Of a stretch of 64,000 nt of DNA, positions 11,110-20,130 are shown in pieces (the stretch's first letter is position 1; each line of letters starts with the position of its first letter). The DNA is from Micrasema longulum (lineage: Eukaryota; Arthropoda; Insecta; Trichoptera; Brachycentridae). The stretch spans positions 186,001-250,000 of the forward strand of contig JAGVSM010003545.1 in the NCBI GenBank assembly GCA_022494885.1. Direction: 5' to 3'. The notes below the pieces were generated by a model. It was not told the origin of the DNA. It saw nothing but the letters and a program-made list of their open reading frames with translations, and made no database searches. A program made the position numbers and the translations under genes.

Positions 11110-11257
11110 CAATTTATCAAACGAACTTTCTATTCTTCCCTGTCTGCACCCAGTAGTGCATAGGGCACCGTAATGGTACTTCAGTTGCATCGCATCTTAA
11201 TCATTTTTGTTGCATGAAACGCAAGGTGATCAGTTTTACGCGTCGGGTCCTAGTCCA
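11110..11257 (-). mobile_element. SINE body, head missing
   Basis: Minus-strand match to the Gly-type SINE body: TGCATGAAAC region, then CACTACTGGGTGCAGACAGG as the tail (about 11163-11143). The head side is cut off by the RTE-like element that begins near 11258. Confidence 0.6.
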
Positions 11258-12150
11258 ATGCATTGTAACATACAAATAGGATCATTTTTCAATAAACTGC
11301 TTGTTGTTTGCTGATAATGCAGTTTATTTATCAAGTAAAAAGAAGGATTTATAACAAATAGTCTCTTGAATGTATGATGTATGCCTGGAGAGCGCATTGG
11401 CGATGAACAAAAGTAAGTCAAAAGTGAAGGTATTTGAAAGGGATAGTGAGGTTATTGACTGCAGAATAAATGTAAACAATGAATTTCTTAAACAAGTACA
11501 TAGAAAAAAATGTGTATCTGCGTAGCATGTTTTCAAGAGATAGAAGAGTAGAAAAAGATGTGGAAAGGAGAAAGAATGCGGGCAGCAAAATGAACGGCAT
11601 ACTAAACACAGTAATTGCTAATAAAAATATGTCAATCGAAGCAAAAATGGCAGTGCACATCGGAGTTTTAGTCCTAACACTTATGTATGGAAGTGAAACA
11701 TGGAACTGACATGAAAACCTAGTGAATGCGGTTGAAATGCGATCTCTAAGACAAATGTGTGTAACATCAATGTATTACAGGGTTACGAATGATGAAATCA
11801 GGCGAGAGTGTAAATCTCAAAAGTCAGGTATAATTGATAAGATTAAGAAAGGGTCTCTGAGATGGTTCATTCATGTAGAACGAATGGATGATGAAAGAAT
11901 GGTAAAACAAATTTTCATGACAAAAATGAACGGTAACATGAGACGAGGACGACCAAGGAAGACGTGGCATGATCAGATAAACCAAAATCTTAATACTGGT
12001 CATGTCAAAAGCAGGCAGAACCGAAGGGCATGTATGACAAGATATATGAATGTGGAAGAAGCTAGAACCGAATGCCAGGAAAGATGTGTGTGCCCGTCTA
12101 TTATCTATGTCTACCCCTACGGTGAAATGGCGTGATGATAGTAGTAGTAG
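11258..12150 (+). pseudogene. RTE-like LINE RT, 5'-truncated copy 1, (TAG)n tail
   Basis: The copy begins inside the RT palm: CLLFADNAVYLSSKKKDL replaces the catalytic FADD by FADN. MYDVCLESALAMNKSKSK and VKVFERDSE follow, then stops, then SMFSRDRRVEKDVERR (11528 on), VLTLMYGSETWN, VEMRSLRQMC, SLRWFIHVERMDDERM, RRGRPRKTWHDQI and the C-terminal CMTRYMNVEEART. It ends at GAAATGGCGTGA (12125-12136) followed by TAGTAGTAG. At least three frame breaks make it non-functional. Same lineage as 30596-31520, 47041-47860 and 52640-53955. RTE assignment rests on the microsatellite tail and C-terminal motifs and is tentative. Confidence 0.85.
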
Positions 12151-12182
12151 CAGTATAGAAACTCTTTATAAACCAATATTTT

Positions 12183-12245
12183 TCATGCCAGGAATCGAAC
12201 CTAGGACGTCAAGCACGGTAGGCGAACGCGCCAACCACTTAACTA
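12183..12245 (-). mobile_element. tRNA-like SINE head, minus
   Basis: CCAGGAATCGAACCTAGGAC..GTAGGCGAACGCGCCAACCA is a B box and A box read on the minus strand. It faces the plus-strand head at 12290, making an inverted pair. Confidence 0.6.
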
Positions 12246-12289
12246 ATAATATTAGAATCTCGAATAAGAAAATGGAGTGGAAATAAATC

Positions 12290-12670
12290 CACCACGTAGT
12301 ATAGCGGGTGGCGTGTTCGCCTACCATGCTTGAAGTCTCGGGTCGATTTCTGAGAAGGTTCTCCATCTCTGTTTAGATGTCCACCGATCTTAAATAAGGG
12401 TTAAATTTTCCTCTTTGCGCCTGTAATGTTATCATGGCGTAATTTGTCACAGTGTACATTAAGATGAATTCCCAGATGGTCGATGTGTGGAGGGCTAAGT
12501 ATAGGGAGCATTCTTAGGACTTGAATAGTTTGTAGGCGAAATAGAACTTTACTATTAAGGGATGATCGTTACTTCTTAGGGGTAGTACTAAGTCTTCCGG
12601 GCGACAATTAATGTCTCAATAACCCGCTAACAAAGTGTCCCATTCGATAAAAGGGAGGTTGAACTGCAAA
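12290..12670 (+). mobile_element. tRNA-derived SINE with an unfamiliar body
   Basis: Head GTATAGCGGGTGGCGTGTTC then GCCTACCATGCTTGAAGTCTCGGGTCGATTTC (B box with changes). The downstream body (GTTTAGATGTCCACCGATC to AAAAGGGAGGTTGAACTG) is GC-richer than its surroundings and differs from the common SINE body. It could be a second SINE subfamily or unrelated sequence. The 3' limit is uncertain. Confidence 0.45.
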
Positions 12671-12724
12671 TTCGTGGTCCGAAATTAAATATTTAAATTT
12701 AAAAGTCAATGTAAACACTGAATT

Positions 12725-12800
12725 ATAACAGTCGGCCTAATGGTCAGCGCATTTTGCCTACCATGCAAGAGGTCTCGTGTTCGATTCCTGTTATGTTTGA
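12725..12800 (+). mobile_element. tRNA-like SINE head, plus
   Basis: GTCGGCCTAATGGTCAGCGC and ATGCAAGAGGTCTCGTGTTCGATTCC contain good A and B boxes of the Gly-type head. A T-rich minisatellite follows instead of the usual body; the body-like sequence at 13330-13482 may be its displaced remainder. Confidence 0.65.
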
Positions 12801-12954
12801 TATGAAATATGTATTTTGTTATGTTTTTTTCTATACAACATGCATTCATTTTTTTATTATGACTTTAAATATGTTTTTTACTATGTATTCTGTTTTTATT
12901 TCGCATTTTACTGAGATTCAAAATATTTTCTTAGACATATTTATATATTTTAAT

Positions 12955-13200
12955 GGTTTTTACTATGTTTTCACTGCATTTATTACTTTGTTTTTATCTT
13001 TTTTTTTTGCTACGTTTTTTACTACATTTTTACTATGTTTTTACTACATTTTTCTGATGTTTCTTTTAACTACATTTTTACTTTGTTTTTACTACAATTT
13101 TACTATGTTTTTATTACATTTTACTATGTTTTTACTACATTTTTCACCATGTTTTTACTCCGTTTTTTACTTCTTTAAAACTGTTTCTATATATTGATTA
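12955..13200 (+). repeat. T-rich minisatellite, about 15-bp unit
   Basis: Degenerate tandem alternation of TTTTTACTATG and TTTTTACTACA words. The open frame across it (12754-13197, Phe/Tyr/Thr-rich) is a low-complexity artefact. Confidence 0.8.
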
Positions 13201-13329
13201 CTGTTTTTTATTTTTTTTTGACTGTCTTAGAACGGTGTAAATAACCCTAGTTAAACAGTCAAAGCAACTTTACATAAATTATAATTTTGTGTATGTAATA
13301 TAATGATAATAAATAAATAAATAAAATAG

Positions 13330-13482
13330 TCTCTAGCCGTATTGCATAGTGACTGGAACATGAAGCGTAAGACTGATCATTTTACCTTCATGTAACAAAA
13401 ATGATCAAGGTATGCTACGGTTGGTGCACAAATGCAGTGCCCTATGCACTATTAGGTGTGGAAAGGGAATGATGATGACAAA
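13330..13482 (+). mobile_element. SINE body, Gly-type family
   Basis: GACTGATCATTTTACCTTCA, TGTAACAAAAATGATCAAGG, ACGGTTGGTGCACAAATGCA and GTGCCCTATGCACTATTAGG match the bodies at 19990-20130 and 56870-56990. It is preceded by an (AAATA)-type LINE tail near 13308-13326. Confidence 0.75.
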
Positions 13483-13484
13483 TT

Positions 13485-13645
13485 GGGTTGTGGTCCCGTG
13501 GCTAGTGTTGCGAACTCACGGATCAGAGTTCCGAGGTTCGAAAATCACTCTACCCCAACTTGATTTAAATTTTCTAATAGTGAGTTATTTACAACTCGTT
13601 GAAAATGGCCACCAAAATTGAAATATTTGGGTAAATTATAAAAAC
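13485..13645 (+). mobile_element. tRNA-Arg-like SINE, second family
   Basis: Head GGTTGTGGTCCCGTGGCTAG, anticodon-arm-like ACTCACGGATC, B box GAGGTTCGAAAATC, then a conserved 3' part CTAATAGTGAGTTATTTAC, AACTCGTTGAAAATGGCC and ATTGAAATATTTGGGTAAAT. The same arrangement occurs on the minus strand at 15590-15742 and 59600-59765. The head resembles tRNA-Arg, which is tentative. Confidence 0.75.
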
Positions 13646-14798
13646 GTTAATATTTTATTTTTTTTACTTTTAAAAATTATGATGAATCAAAACAAATTGA
13701 CTCATTATTCCTGTACAAGCTACATTTTAAAGCGACTCAACACGCTGTTCAATACGTTCGCCAGTACGCTGGCAAATAGTCATTTATTTATTTAACAAAA
13801 TACACATTTTATATTCAAACAATTTCTTCCGACCTGTCGAAACCATTCAGTTTGAGAAAGTAAGAAGTATATGAGCATATTCTAGGAACTAATACGAAAA
13901 TTTTTATACATTTTTAAACAAAAATTATAGAAATAAAAAAGAAGAATGGATCAACTAAAATATTTTGATAGTGATATTTACAGACACTTTCAACACACAG
14001 ATTCAACAACTATTCTTACTCAAACGAAAGACATTTCTCCGACTATGCAACTCATACAAATAAAACAATCACTAAATCTTCAACTTAAAGACAACTTAAA
14101 CAAACAAAAAATAATATCACTTTCAGACAAAAGAATTTTGAATTCGGTGCTGTGGAAATAAATAACCTACTTCCACAGTTCATTAAAACAACTAGTAACG
14201 GGAAAAGTTCAAAAAGGCTATAAAAACATGAAAAGTGGAGTATGGTAAAAGTAAAATGGATTGTCTCATTCGCCCATACCAATATTGAATCACCTGCTCC
14301 ACAAACGTATAGTTTATGTTATGTTTTAGTTATTTTATTCTGTGTTTTGGTAATATAAATAAAAAAAGGTGTATATACATTAAATATAAATATAAATACG
14401 TAGAGAATAAAACTTTCTGAACATTCTGTTAATAATCTTTGTATATTAAGTCTTTTTGATTTATTCTCACTTGTAAAAATAGTATTTTGTTAAGTGTCCT
14501 CGGCACGGGTAACCCCAGTGAGGTCACATTATTTTTATTATTTATCATTGTTTATTTTCTTAAATCCGTGCGTCATGTCTGAGGATGGTGATTACGCCTG
14601 ACTCCAGGCATGGCTCGTCTGTGGCCGGTCTCCTTCCATCTGGAACAGTCTTGTGCTCTTATAAATATGTCGTGATTACAAATATCAATGATAAACATCA
14701 ATGATAAACAATATACTTCCACCAAACTATTTAACTAAAAAAAATAAGTGTTTTTTGAAAATATCATTAGAGTTTATTTGAATATCTCCTCTGTCCAG
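13646..14798 (+). other. Spacer; weak LINE-end candidate
   Basis: An open frame at 13946-14161 (71 codons, Asp/Gln/Ser/Lys-rich) is followed in another frame by FGAVEINNLLPQFIK and an AATAAAAAAAGGTG terminus near 14355-14375. This looks faintly like a LINE C-terminus and tail but I cannot confirm it. A GC-richer patch at 14570-14660 (GGATGGTGATTACGCCTGAC) is unrecognised. Confidence 0.35.
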
Positions 14799-14940
14799 CG
14801 CCCCCAGATTGACCAGGGAGCGCCAGCACTAGTACCCCTTGCAGTATCCACACCCCTCCACATCTCAGCGTCTACAGTTAACAGTAATTACTTGGTCCAA
14901 AATAACAATAAGTTAAATAACTTGTGTTCTGGGACGTTTG
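14799..14940 (+). CDS. Candidate internal exon, unrecognised protein
   Basis: A 142-base open segment preceded by a pyrimidine-rich acceptor (TCTCCTCTGTCCAG, ending at 14798) and followed by a donor-like GTAAAC at 14941. It is clearly GC-richer than its surroundings. It would encode about 47 residues rich in Asn, Ser, Val and Pro (RPQIDQGAPALVPLA, then STVNSNYLVQNNNKLNN). The frame stays open on both sides, from 14748 to 15023. No domain is recognised and no partner exon is visible. It could be a chance open frame in a repeat. Confidence 0.22.
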
Positions 14941-15589
14941 GTAAACACACCTTTAACCCTTGGCGTGCTACGCGCCCTTATTACGCGAGCATTATCGTAT
15001 TCCGACCATTACGAAGGATATGAATAGGTTATATTATGATAATTATTTAATGGACTCCACGAAAGGGCTTCTTCGCTATTCATCGCGAATTTTCCCCAAC
15101 TAAATACACAGAACAATACGAAATCACGTACACGGATTTTGGACATTGAATTTTAAAAAAGTAATTATTTATTTAATCTTAAAATTCACCTGATACATGA
15201 AAGTCGTAATATTATAAATTCCATCTCTAGAATGACCGTTATTTAAATGAAACTACCGGGCAAATTACTAAAATGTATATCCCTATAATTTACAAAGAAC
15301 TACTTTAAAAGTTATTCGTTCTGGTCAACAGCTGTTTAGGATAGCCAATAATTACGTGATGTGTTAAATTTCCAGTTACCGGGAAGCCATGTTTAGTGTT
15401 GTTCTCTTTTTAAATGTAAGCTCAAATCACCGACGACAACTCGTGACGTCGCTGGCGGAGAATTGAATAAATAATAAAACCTTAAAAAATCAAAGGGAAG
15501 ATAATACGATAATTTGAAATAAAAAAGTAAAATTTTGGCTTAGTGTGACAGTTTTTTTAAAAAGAAATATTAGCGTTTATATAATTAGC
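14941..15589. other. Spacer, nothing recognised
   Basis: No gene or shared repeat. GC content is slightly above the window average near 14950-15130. Confidence 0.5.
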
Positions 15590-15742
15590 CGAAATATTTC
15601 GATTTCGGTGGCCTTTTTTAACGAGTTGTAAAAAACTCACTATTAGAAAATAAAAATAAAGTTCAGGTGGAGTGAGGTTCGAACCTCGGACCTCTGATCT
15701 GTGAGTTTGCAACACTAGCTACGAGACCACAACCCGATTTAT
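15590..15742 (-). mobile_element. tRNA-Arg-like SINE, minus
   Basis: The minus strand carries GTGGTCTCGTAGCTAGTGTTG, GGTCCGAGGTTCGAACCTC as B box, CTAATAGTGAGTTTTTTACA and AACTCGTTAAAAAAGGCCACC, ending with CGAAATATTTCGGC. Same family as 13485-13645. Confidence 0.75.
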
Positions 15743-15960
15743 AAACAAAGAAAGTAGAAAATTAAAAAAAACACTGGATTTCATCATTAGGTTGCATCTG
15801 GAGCGACTCTAATCCAGAGGCGGTTGCTTGTTCGGGTGACAAATATTTATTGAGATACGTAGGTATTTGTGCGGGTGTTGGAGGACCGACAGCTGGCCGG
15901 TGTAGAGGAGCCAAATAGCTCGCAATGGTGGCATGCTTCTTGGCTCAATATCTGCACAGT
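15743..15960. other. Spacer before RTE-like copy
   Basis: Moderately GC-rich at 15785-15930 (GCGGTTGCTTGTTCGGGTG). No frame or repeat is recognised. Confidence 0.4.
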
Positions 15961-16748
15961 ACCGATGTGTAATGTGTGAATGTTGATAAATCGAAAGTGA
16001 TGGTTTTTGAAAGGGACGAAAATATAACTAAATGTGAGATCAGCGTGAACGGAGATATTCTGACTCAGGTAGAAGAATTTGTGTACCTGGGAAGTATGTT
16101 TACTAGGGACAGAAAGGCCGAGAAAGATATTGAAAGGAGGGTGAGTGCCGGGAACAGGGTGAACGGTGCACTAAAATCTACTTTGGCAAACAAATGTTTA
16201 TCGCAGGAGGCTATACTAGCAGTTCACAACGGAGTTCTAGTTCCAACTCTAATGTATGGGAGCGAAGTATGGAATTGGAAAAATAATGATGAAAGTAAGT
16301 TGAATGCTGTCGAAATGCGATCCCTCAGGTGAATGTGTGGTAAAACGATGTATGATAGGTGCACAAATGTTGAGATGCGTGAAGTTTGTAAGGCTAAGAC
16401 ATGCATTATTGACAGAATCAAGAAAGGGGTGCGGCGTTGGTTTGGACATGTAGAGCGAATGGACAGCGAAAGAACGGCTAAAAGGATCTACGATGCAAAT
16501 GTTGATGGATGCAGAAAACGAGAAAGACCGAGAAAGACATGGCACGATCAAGTACATCAAATACTTGAAGATGGACACGTCAAAAGTAGGAATAATCAGC
16601 GTGCGTGCATGAGAAGATGTATGAATGAAGAGGAAGCGAGGTCTGTATGTCAAGATAGAGTGTTATGGCGTTTTATCCTCTCTGCCTGCCCTTACGGGGA
16701 AACGGCGTGATGGTTTGTTGTTGTTGTTGTTGTACCTATGTGTATTAT
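15961..16748 (+). pseudogene. RTE-like LINE RT C-terminus, copy 2, (TTG)n tail, TSD
   Basis: Starts in the RT connection region: NVDKSKVMVFERDENITK (from 15979), QVEEFVYLGSMFTRDRKAEK, NGVLVPTLMYGSEVWN, VEMRSLR, one stop (TGA at 16330-16332), then CGKTMYDRCTNVEMREVC, RRWFGHVERMDSERTAKRIY, ERPRKTWHDQVHQI and CMRRCMNEEEARSVCQDR. The frame ends at TGA (16708-16710), followed by GTTTGTTGTTGTTGTTG. Near-identical flanks ACCGATGTGTAATGT (15961-15975) and ACCTATGTGTATTAT (16734-16748) look like an aged 15-bp target-site duplication. A sister lineage to the (TAG)n copies. Confidence 0.87.
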
Positions 16749-17190
16749 ATTACTACTATCATTATTATTTACTTGACTATTTATTGATATATATGTATGT
16801 GTACATCTATGCATACATTTATGTATGTGTATGTATGCGCATATATTATTTTAAATACCAACAACTGTAACTATATCATAATTTAAATTAATGGAAAGAA
16901 AAAATTAAAAGTCTTATATGAAATAAATATAAATTAATTTATAGGATTTTATCTATGGTATTCTTGGTACCCCCCCCCCCCCTCAGGCTAACGTTTAGGC
17001 TCGAAAGGGTTAAAAATAGTCTATGGGCCCAACTTATGAGATTTCCTTATACCAGGTTTACATTAAGAAATAACTCTAACCTGGTTTAATTATTTATATC
17101 CGATGTAAAAAAAGCTTACTTATAAAAATATTTATTACCTAGAATTACAATTCACAGGTTATTTCGTGCTTATTTTTTTAAAACAGTCAT
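16749..17190. other. Spacer with simple repeats and a C13 tract
   Basis: TATGTATGTG-type simple sequence at 16785-16850 and a run of 13 C at 16970-16982, unusual in this AT-rich DNA. No gene. Confidence 0.6.
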
Positions 17191-17200
17191 CACTGAAATG

Positions 17201-17335
17201 TGCGCGTGCGCAGTAACTTTTATAACAACAACCAACAAACGTCAAAGTCAAATCGAGACTATTGTCAGTGTAATGGAGAACACGGAGAAACCCGTTAAAA
17301 AAGGAATTAAAATTGGGAAGAAGAGGAAAACGTAA
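17201..17335 (+). promoter_or_regulatory. NRF1-type motif with a possible short first coding exon
   Basis: TGCGCGTGCGCA (17201-17212) is a near-perfect NRF1/Ewg recognition palindrome. 60 bases downstream an ATG (17273) opens MENTEKPVKKGIKIGKKRK before a donor-like AAAC-GTAAAT at 17331/17332 (unspliced, TAA follows at once). The layout of motif, short 5' UTR, small Lys-rich exon and donor is what a housekeeping first exon looks like. No second exon is visible in the next kilobases, and chance is possible. Confidence 0.3.
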
Positions 17336-18464
17336 ATACGAGTTCTTTAGTTTATTCGCGAATCTTTTTTTATCACAATTAATTAAAACACAAACAAACA
17401 TATAACATTTCAGACATTATTAAATCAAATTATTAAAAATCACTTGAATTGCATTGAGAAGGCCGCAGGACTTAGACATTGTTTAAAATTTAAAAAAAAA
17501 AACAATTTTTATTACCCAAATATATGAATTTTGACAGATCGCGCGCTTATTCCAGCGTTATACCATATTATTTGCAGGTATAAGTTTCTATGGTCGCTAT
17601 CCCAGATTTAAGCCGAGTTTAACTCTAGGCGAAGTTTATAAGTAATACTTTTTGCTATACCGTCATTATTCTACCACATTCTTGTTTTTATAAATGTATA
17701 TAATATTAAATAAGTTCGTATAAATATAATTTCCACCAAAAAGCTACAGAAAGTGGCTTGGTGGGATTTTAGTTTTAGTAAAAAATATAACATTTGAAAT
17801 TTTTAAAAAATTGTAAAAATGTACAATTATGTTATTTAACTAATTAAAAAAAATAAATAAGTAAGGCCCTATAACGTGTGTATTTAGGTGCAAAAAACCT
17901 AAGTTAAAAAAATATTTCGTTCGGTTAGCTTTGAAAGCATTATTTTTAAATTTCGCAATCAGCTATTTTCGCAGGCGATTAATTTTGCAAATTCGCATTC
18001 CCCTGACCCGCAATTCTTAAATAAAATTGGTAATCTTATGTAATTCGTGTACGTAAACAGAACACAATATTACGTAGCAACCCCAATACGCTGTGTCCAC
18101 AGTAATAATTATTCACCCTTTTGTCTGCAAAACCATTAAAATACCATGGAATTAATCTTTTGGCACTTTCTATACGCTTATTCCTATACTGACCACCCTA
18201 TACTGTGGAATGTTCCCTATAAGAGTATTTTGCTTATGGCTCTTATAATGTATTGCCCAGAGAAATGTTAGAAGTTAATGATTTTACCCCCACGGTATAG
18301 AAGAAACGGTATGTATTATTCGCACGGTAAATACAAACAAATAATATTAGGGGTATATAATATAATAATATTAGAATCATCACTGCCCACCATTCCAACA
18401 GAAGCAATATTACTGATTAGTGTACTGTTAATTCTAAACGGATAAGAACGTAAATTATTTAATT
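17336..18464. other. AT-rich spacer
   Basis: No convincing exon or repeat. TTACCCAAATATATGAATTTTG at 17512-17533 could be a scrap of the Arg-type SINE 3' end on the minus strand. Confidence 0.45.
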
Positions 18465-19335
18465 CAATTGAATTGAATTCATTTATTTAAATATAGCATA
18501 TACATTACAGACAAACATTCAATACGTACATATTATAACAATAAAAAAAATACATGAAAGAGACTCATGTCAAAGTAGTAAATGAATCCTGCTCCGGAAA
18601 ACCCCTTCGGATACATGGAACAGATCAATACCCAGAGCGATGTTGTTCAGCATAGCGGTAGCCTTTCCAACAGGCATCACCATCTGCGAGATGGTTCTGT
18701 ATATCGGAATATGAATTAATCTATGCTGACGCTGTCTTAGGTAATTATCAGGAACATACAAACCAATGCTCATCATTATCTCAGGATTATCGACAATACC
18801 GCGCAACAATCGATAAAAATGTGTAGTCAAACACACATTCCTTTGAGTCTCTAAACTGTTGTAGCCAAGCATACCCTGGAGAAAATTGGTCGGGTAGAGC
18901 CAATAATACCCGTACTCTCTCATGTAGAGATCTCATATCTCAGAAACTTCTTTTGAATTTTCTCTATCATAAGAGAGTACTTCAGTTTATGTGGCCCCCA
19001 AATCATCAAGCCACTCTCGAGTCTACTTCGCACCGAGGAGTTGTAAAGAGTTATCGGTACGCGTGTATTTTTAAAAACCCTGGCAGTACGCAGAGCGAAT
19101 CCTTACATCTTCCATGCATTACTACAAATTGTCTCTGTTTGTTCACGAAATGTCAGGATTTTCACAAACCTAACGTCCAGATTCTTAACATTGAATGTTC
19201 GTATCAGATTCTGGTCATTCATTTTGTAGCAAAAAAATAGTAGTTTTTGGGCCCTAGTGAAAAACGTGACCGAACACTTGGAAACATTTAACCTAAGTTT
19301 GTTCGAGGTAGTATATTATAAGCAGTGATTTAAAT
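18465..19335 (-). pseudogene. Jockey-like LINE RT C-terminal half (J3)
   Basis: On the minus strand, broken frames give LGLNVSKCSVTFFTR (about 19310), FNVKNLDVRFVKIL, a thumb-like NSSVRSRLESGLMIWGPHK, IEKIQKKFLR, and an intact last block at 18923-18570: LGYNSLETQRNVCLTTHFYR, GIVDNPEIMMSIGLYVPDNY, RQHRLIHIPIYRT, ending GVFRSRIHLLL. The 3' UTR is short and ends with an AAATAAATGAATTCAATTCA tail at about 18490-18468. The RT catalytic core is missing, so it is a 5'-truncated copy with at least two frame breaks. Confidence 0.85.
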
Positions 19336-19884
19336 CTCAAATCTTGAAATGGGAAGAGGCGAAAGTGCTGGCTAGTGATATGGTATCTTGGGCCGCGATT
19401 ACATACGATTTAGGTAGTACATCGATGTATAACAATAGGACGCGTACGCCGCGGTGCACATATCTACAGTTACTACCCTTAATTATGACGTCATAATTAA
19501 AGATAAATCCCGAGCGATTACGAAGATATAATACCGACCTCCCACCTTCATGTTTTAAGGTAGGAACTTTTTATGGGTTTTTAGGTATGTAACGACGGGT
19601 TTAGTATGTAACTCTTCAAATGTCTACTCATTAAAAGTATCAAAAAAATGTTAACACTGGGCAGTTTTTGCTTTAATTACAATTTGTTTAATTTTTTAAT
19701 CGTTCTAAAAAAACCCATTAAAAATATAAGAAAGGAATAGTTAAATTTTTAACTCGAATTGGATTCTGACATAACTGTCATTTATAAATCCGAACGGCTA
19801 GATGCAGTGGCCTTTGAACATATCAGAGCATCTAGCCGTAAAAATGTTGCCACCATTAAAAAAAAAAGTTATTATATTTTTTGT
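19336..19884. other. Spacer with perfect CRE palindrome
   Basis: 19479-19500 is a perfect 22-base palindrome, TTAATTATGAC followed by GTCATAATTAA, with a full CRE (TGACGTCA) at its centre. The surrounding 19390-19560 is GC-richer (ACGCGTACGCCGCGGTGCAC). No gene is attached. Confidence 0.55.
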
Positions 19885-20130
19885 TGGCCTCGTGGTGTAG
19901 AGGTCAGCGCGTTTGCCTACCATGCAAGAGGTCTCAGGTTTGATAATATAGTTTAAAATATTTTCGAAATAATGTGTTTTTACAATTTAATATTTCATAG
20001 TTCTGCAGCCTGTGACTGATCATCTTACTTTCATGTTGTAAAAATTATAAAGATACGCTGCGGTTGGTGTGCCAATTCAGTGCCCTATGCACCATTTGGT
20101 GCGGAAAGGGGAGTGATGAATGATGACGTT
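19885..20130 (+). mobile_element. tRNA-Gly-derived SINE, full-length reference copy
   Basis: Head GGCCTCGTGGTGTAGAGGTC, AGCGCGTTTGCCTACCATGC, AAGAGGTCTCAGGTTTGATA: A box TGGTGTAGAGG, B box GGTTTGATA, with a 7-base anticodon-like loop in TTGC-CTACCAT-GCAA. This is closest to tRNA-Gly(GCC). Body GACTGATCATCTTACTTTCA, GATACGCTGCGGTTGGTGTG, GTGCCCTATGCACCATTTGG, ending GGGGAGTGATGAATGATGAC. It is the clearest copy in the window. Confidence 0.85.

Noticed and set aside
10603..11120. Long minus-strand open frames encoding (FILFY)n repeats
   Set aside because: Produced by the (TAAAA)n microsatellite, which has no stop in these frames. Composition and periodicity explain them fully.
12754..13197. 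147-codon Phe/Tyr/Thr-rich plus-strand ORF
   Set aside because: It follows the T-rich minisatellite and begins inside a SINE head. There is no protein-like domain.
19885..19945. tRNA-Gly gene
   Set aside because: A and B boxes are good, but the acceptor and T arms do not close and the head continues into a SINE body found in several places.
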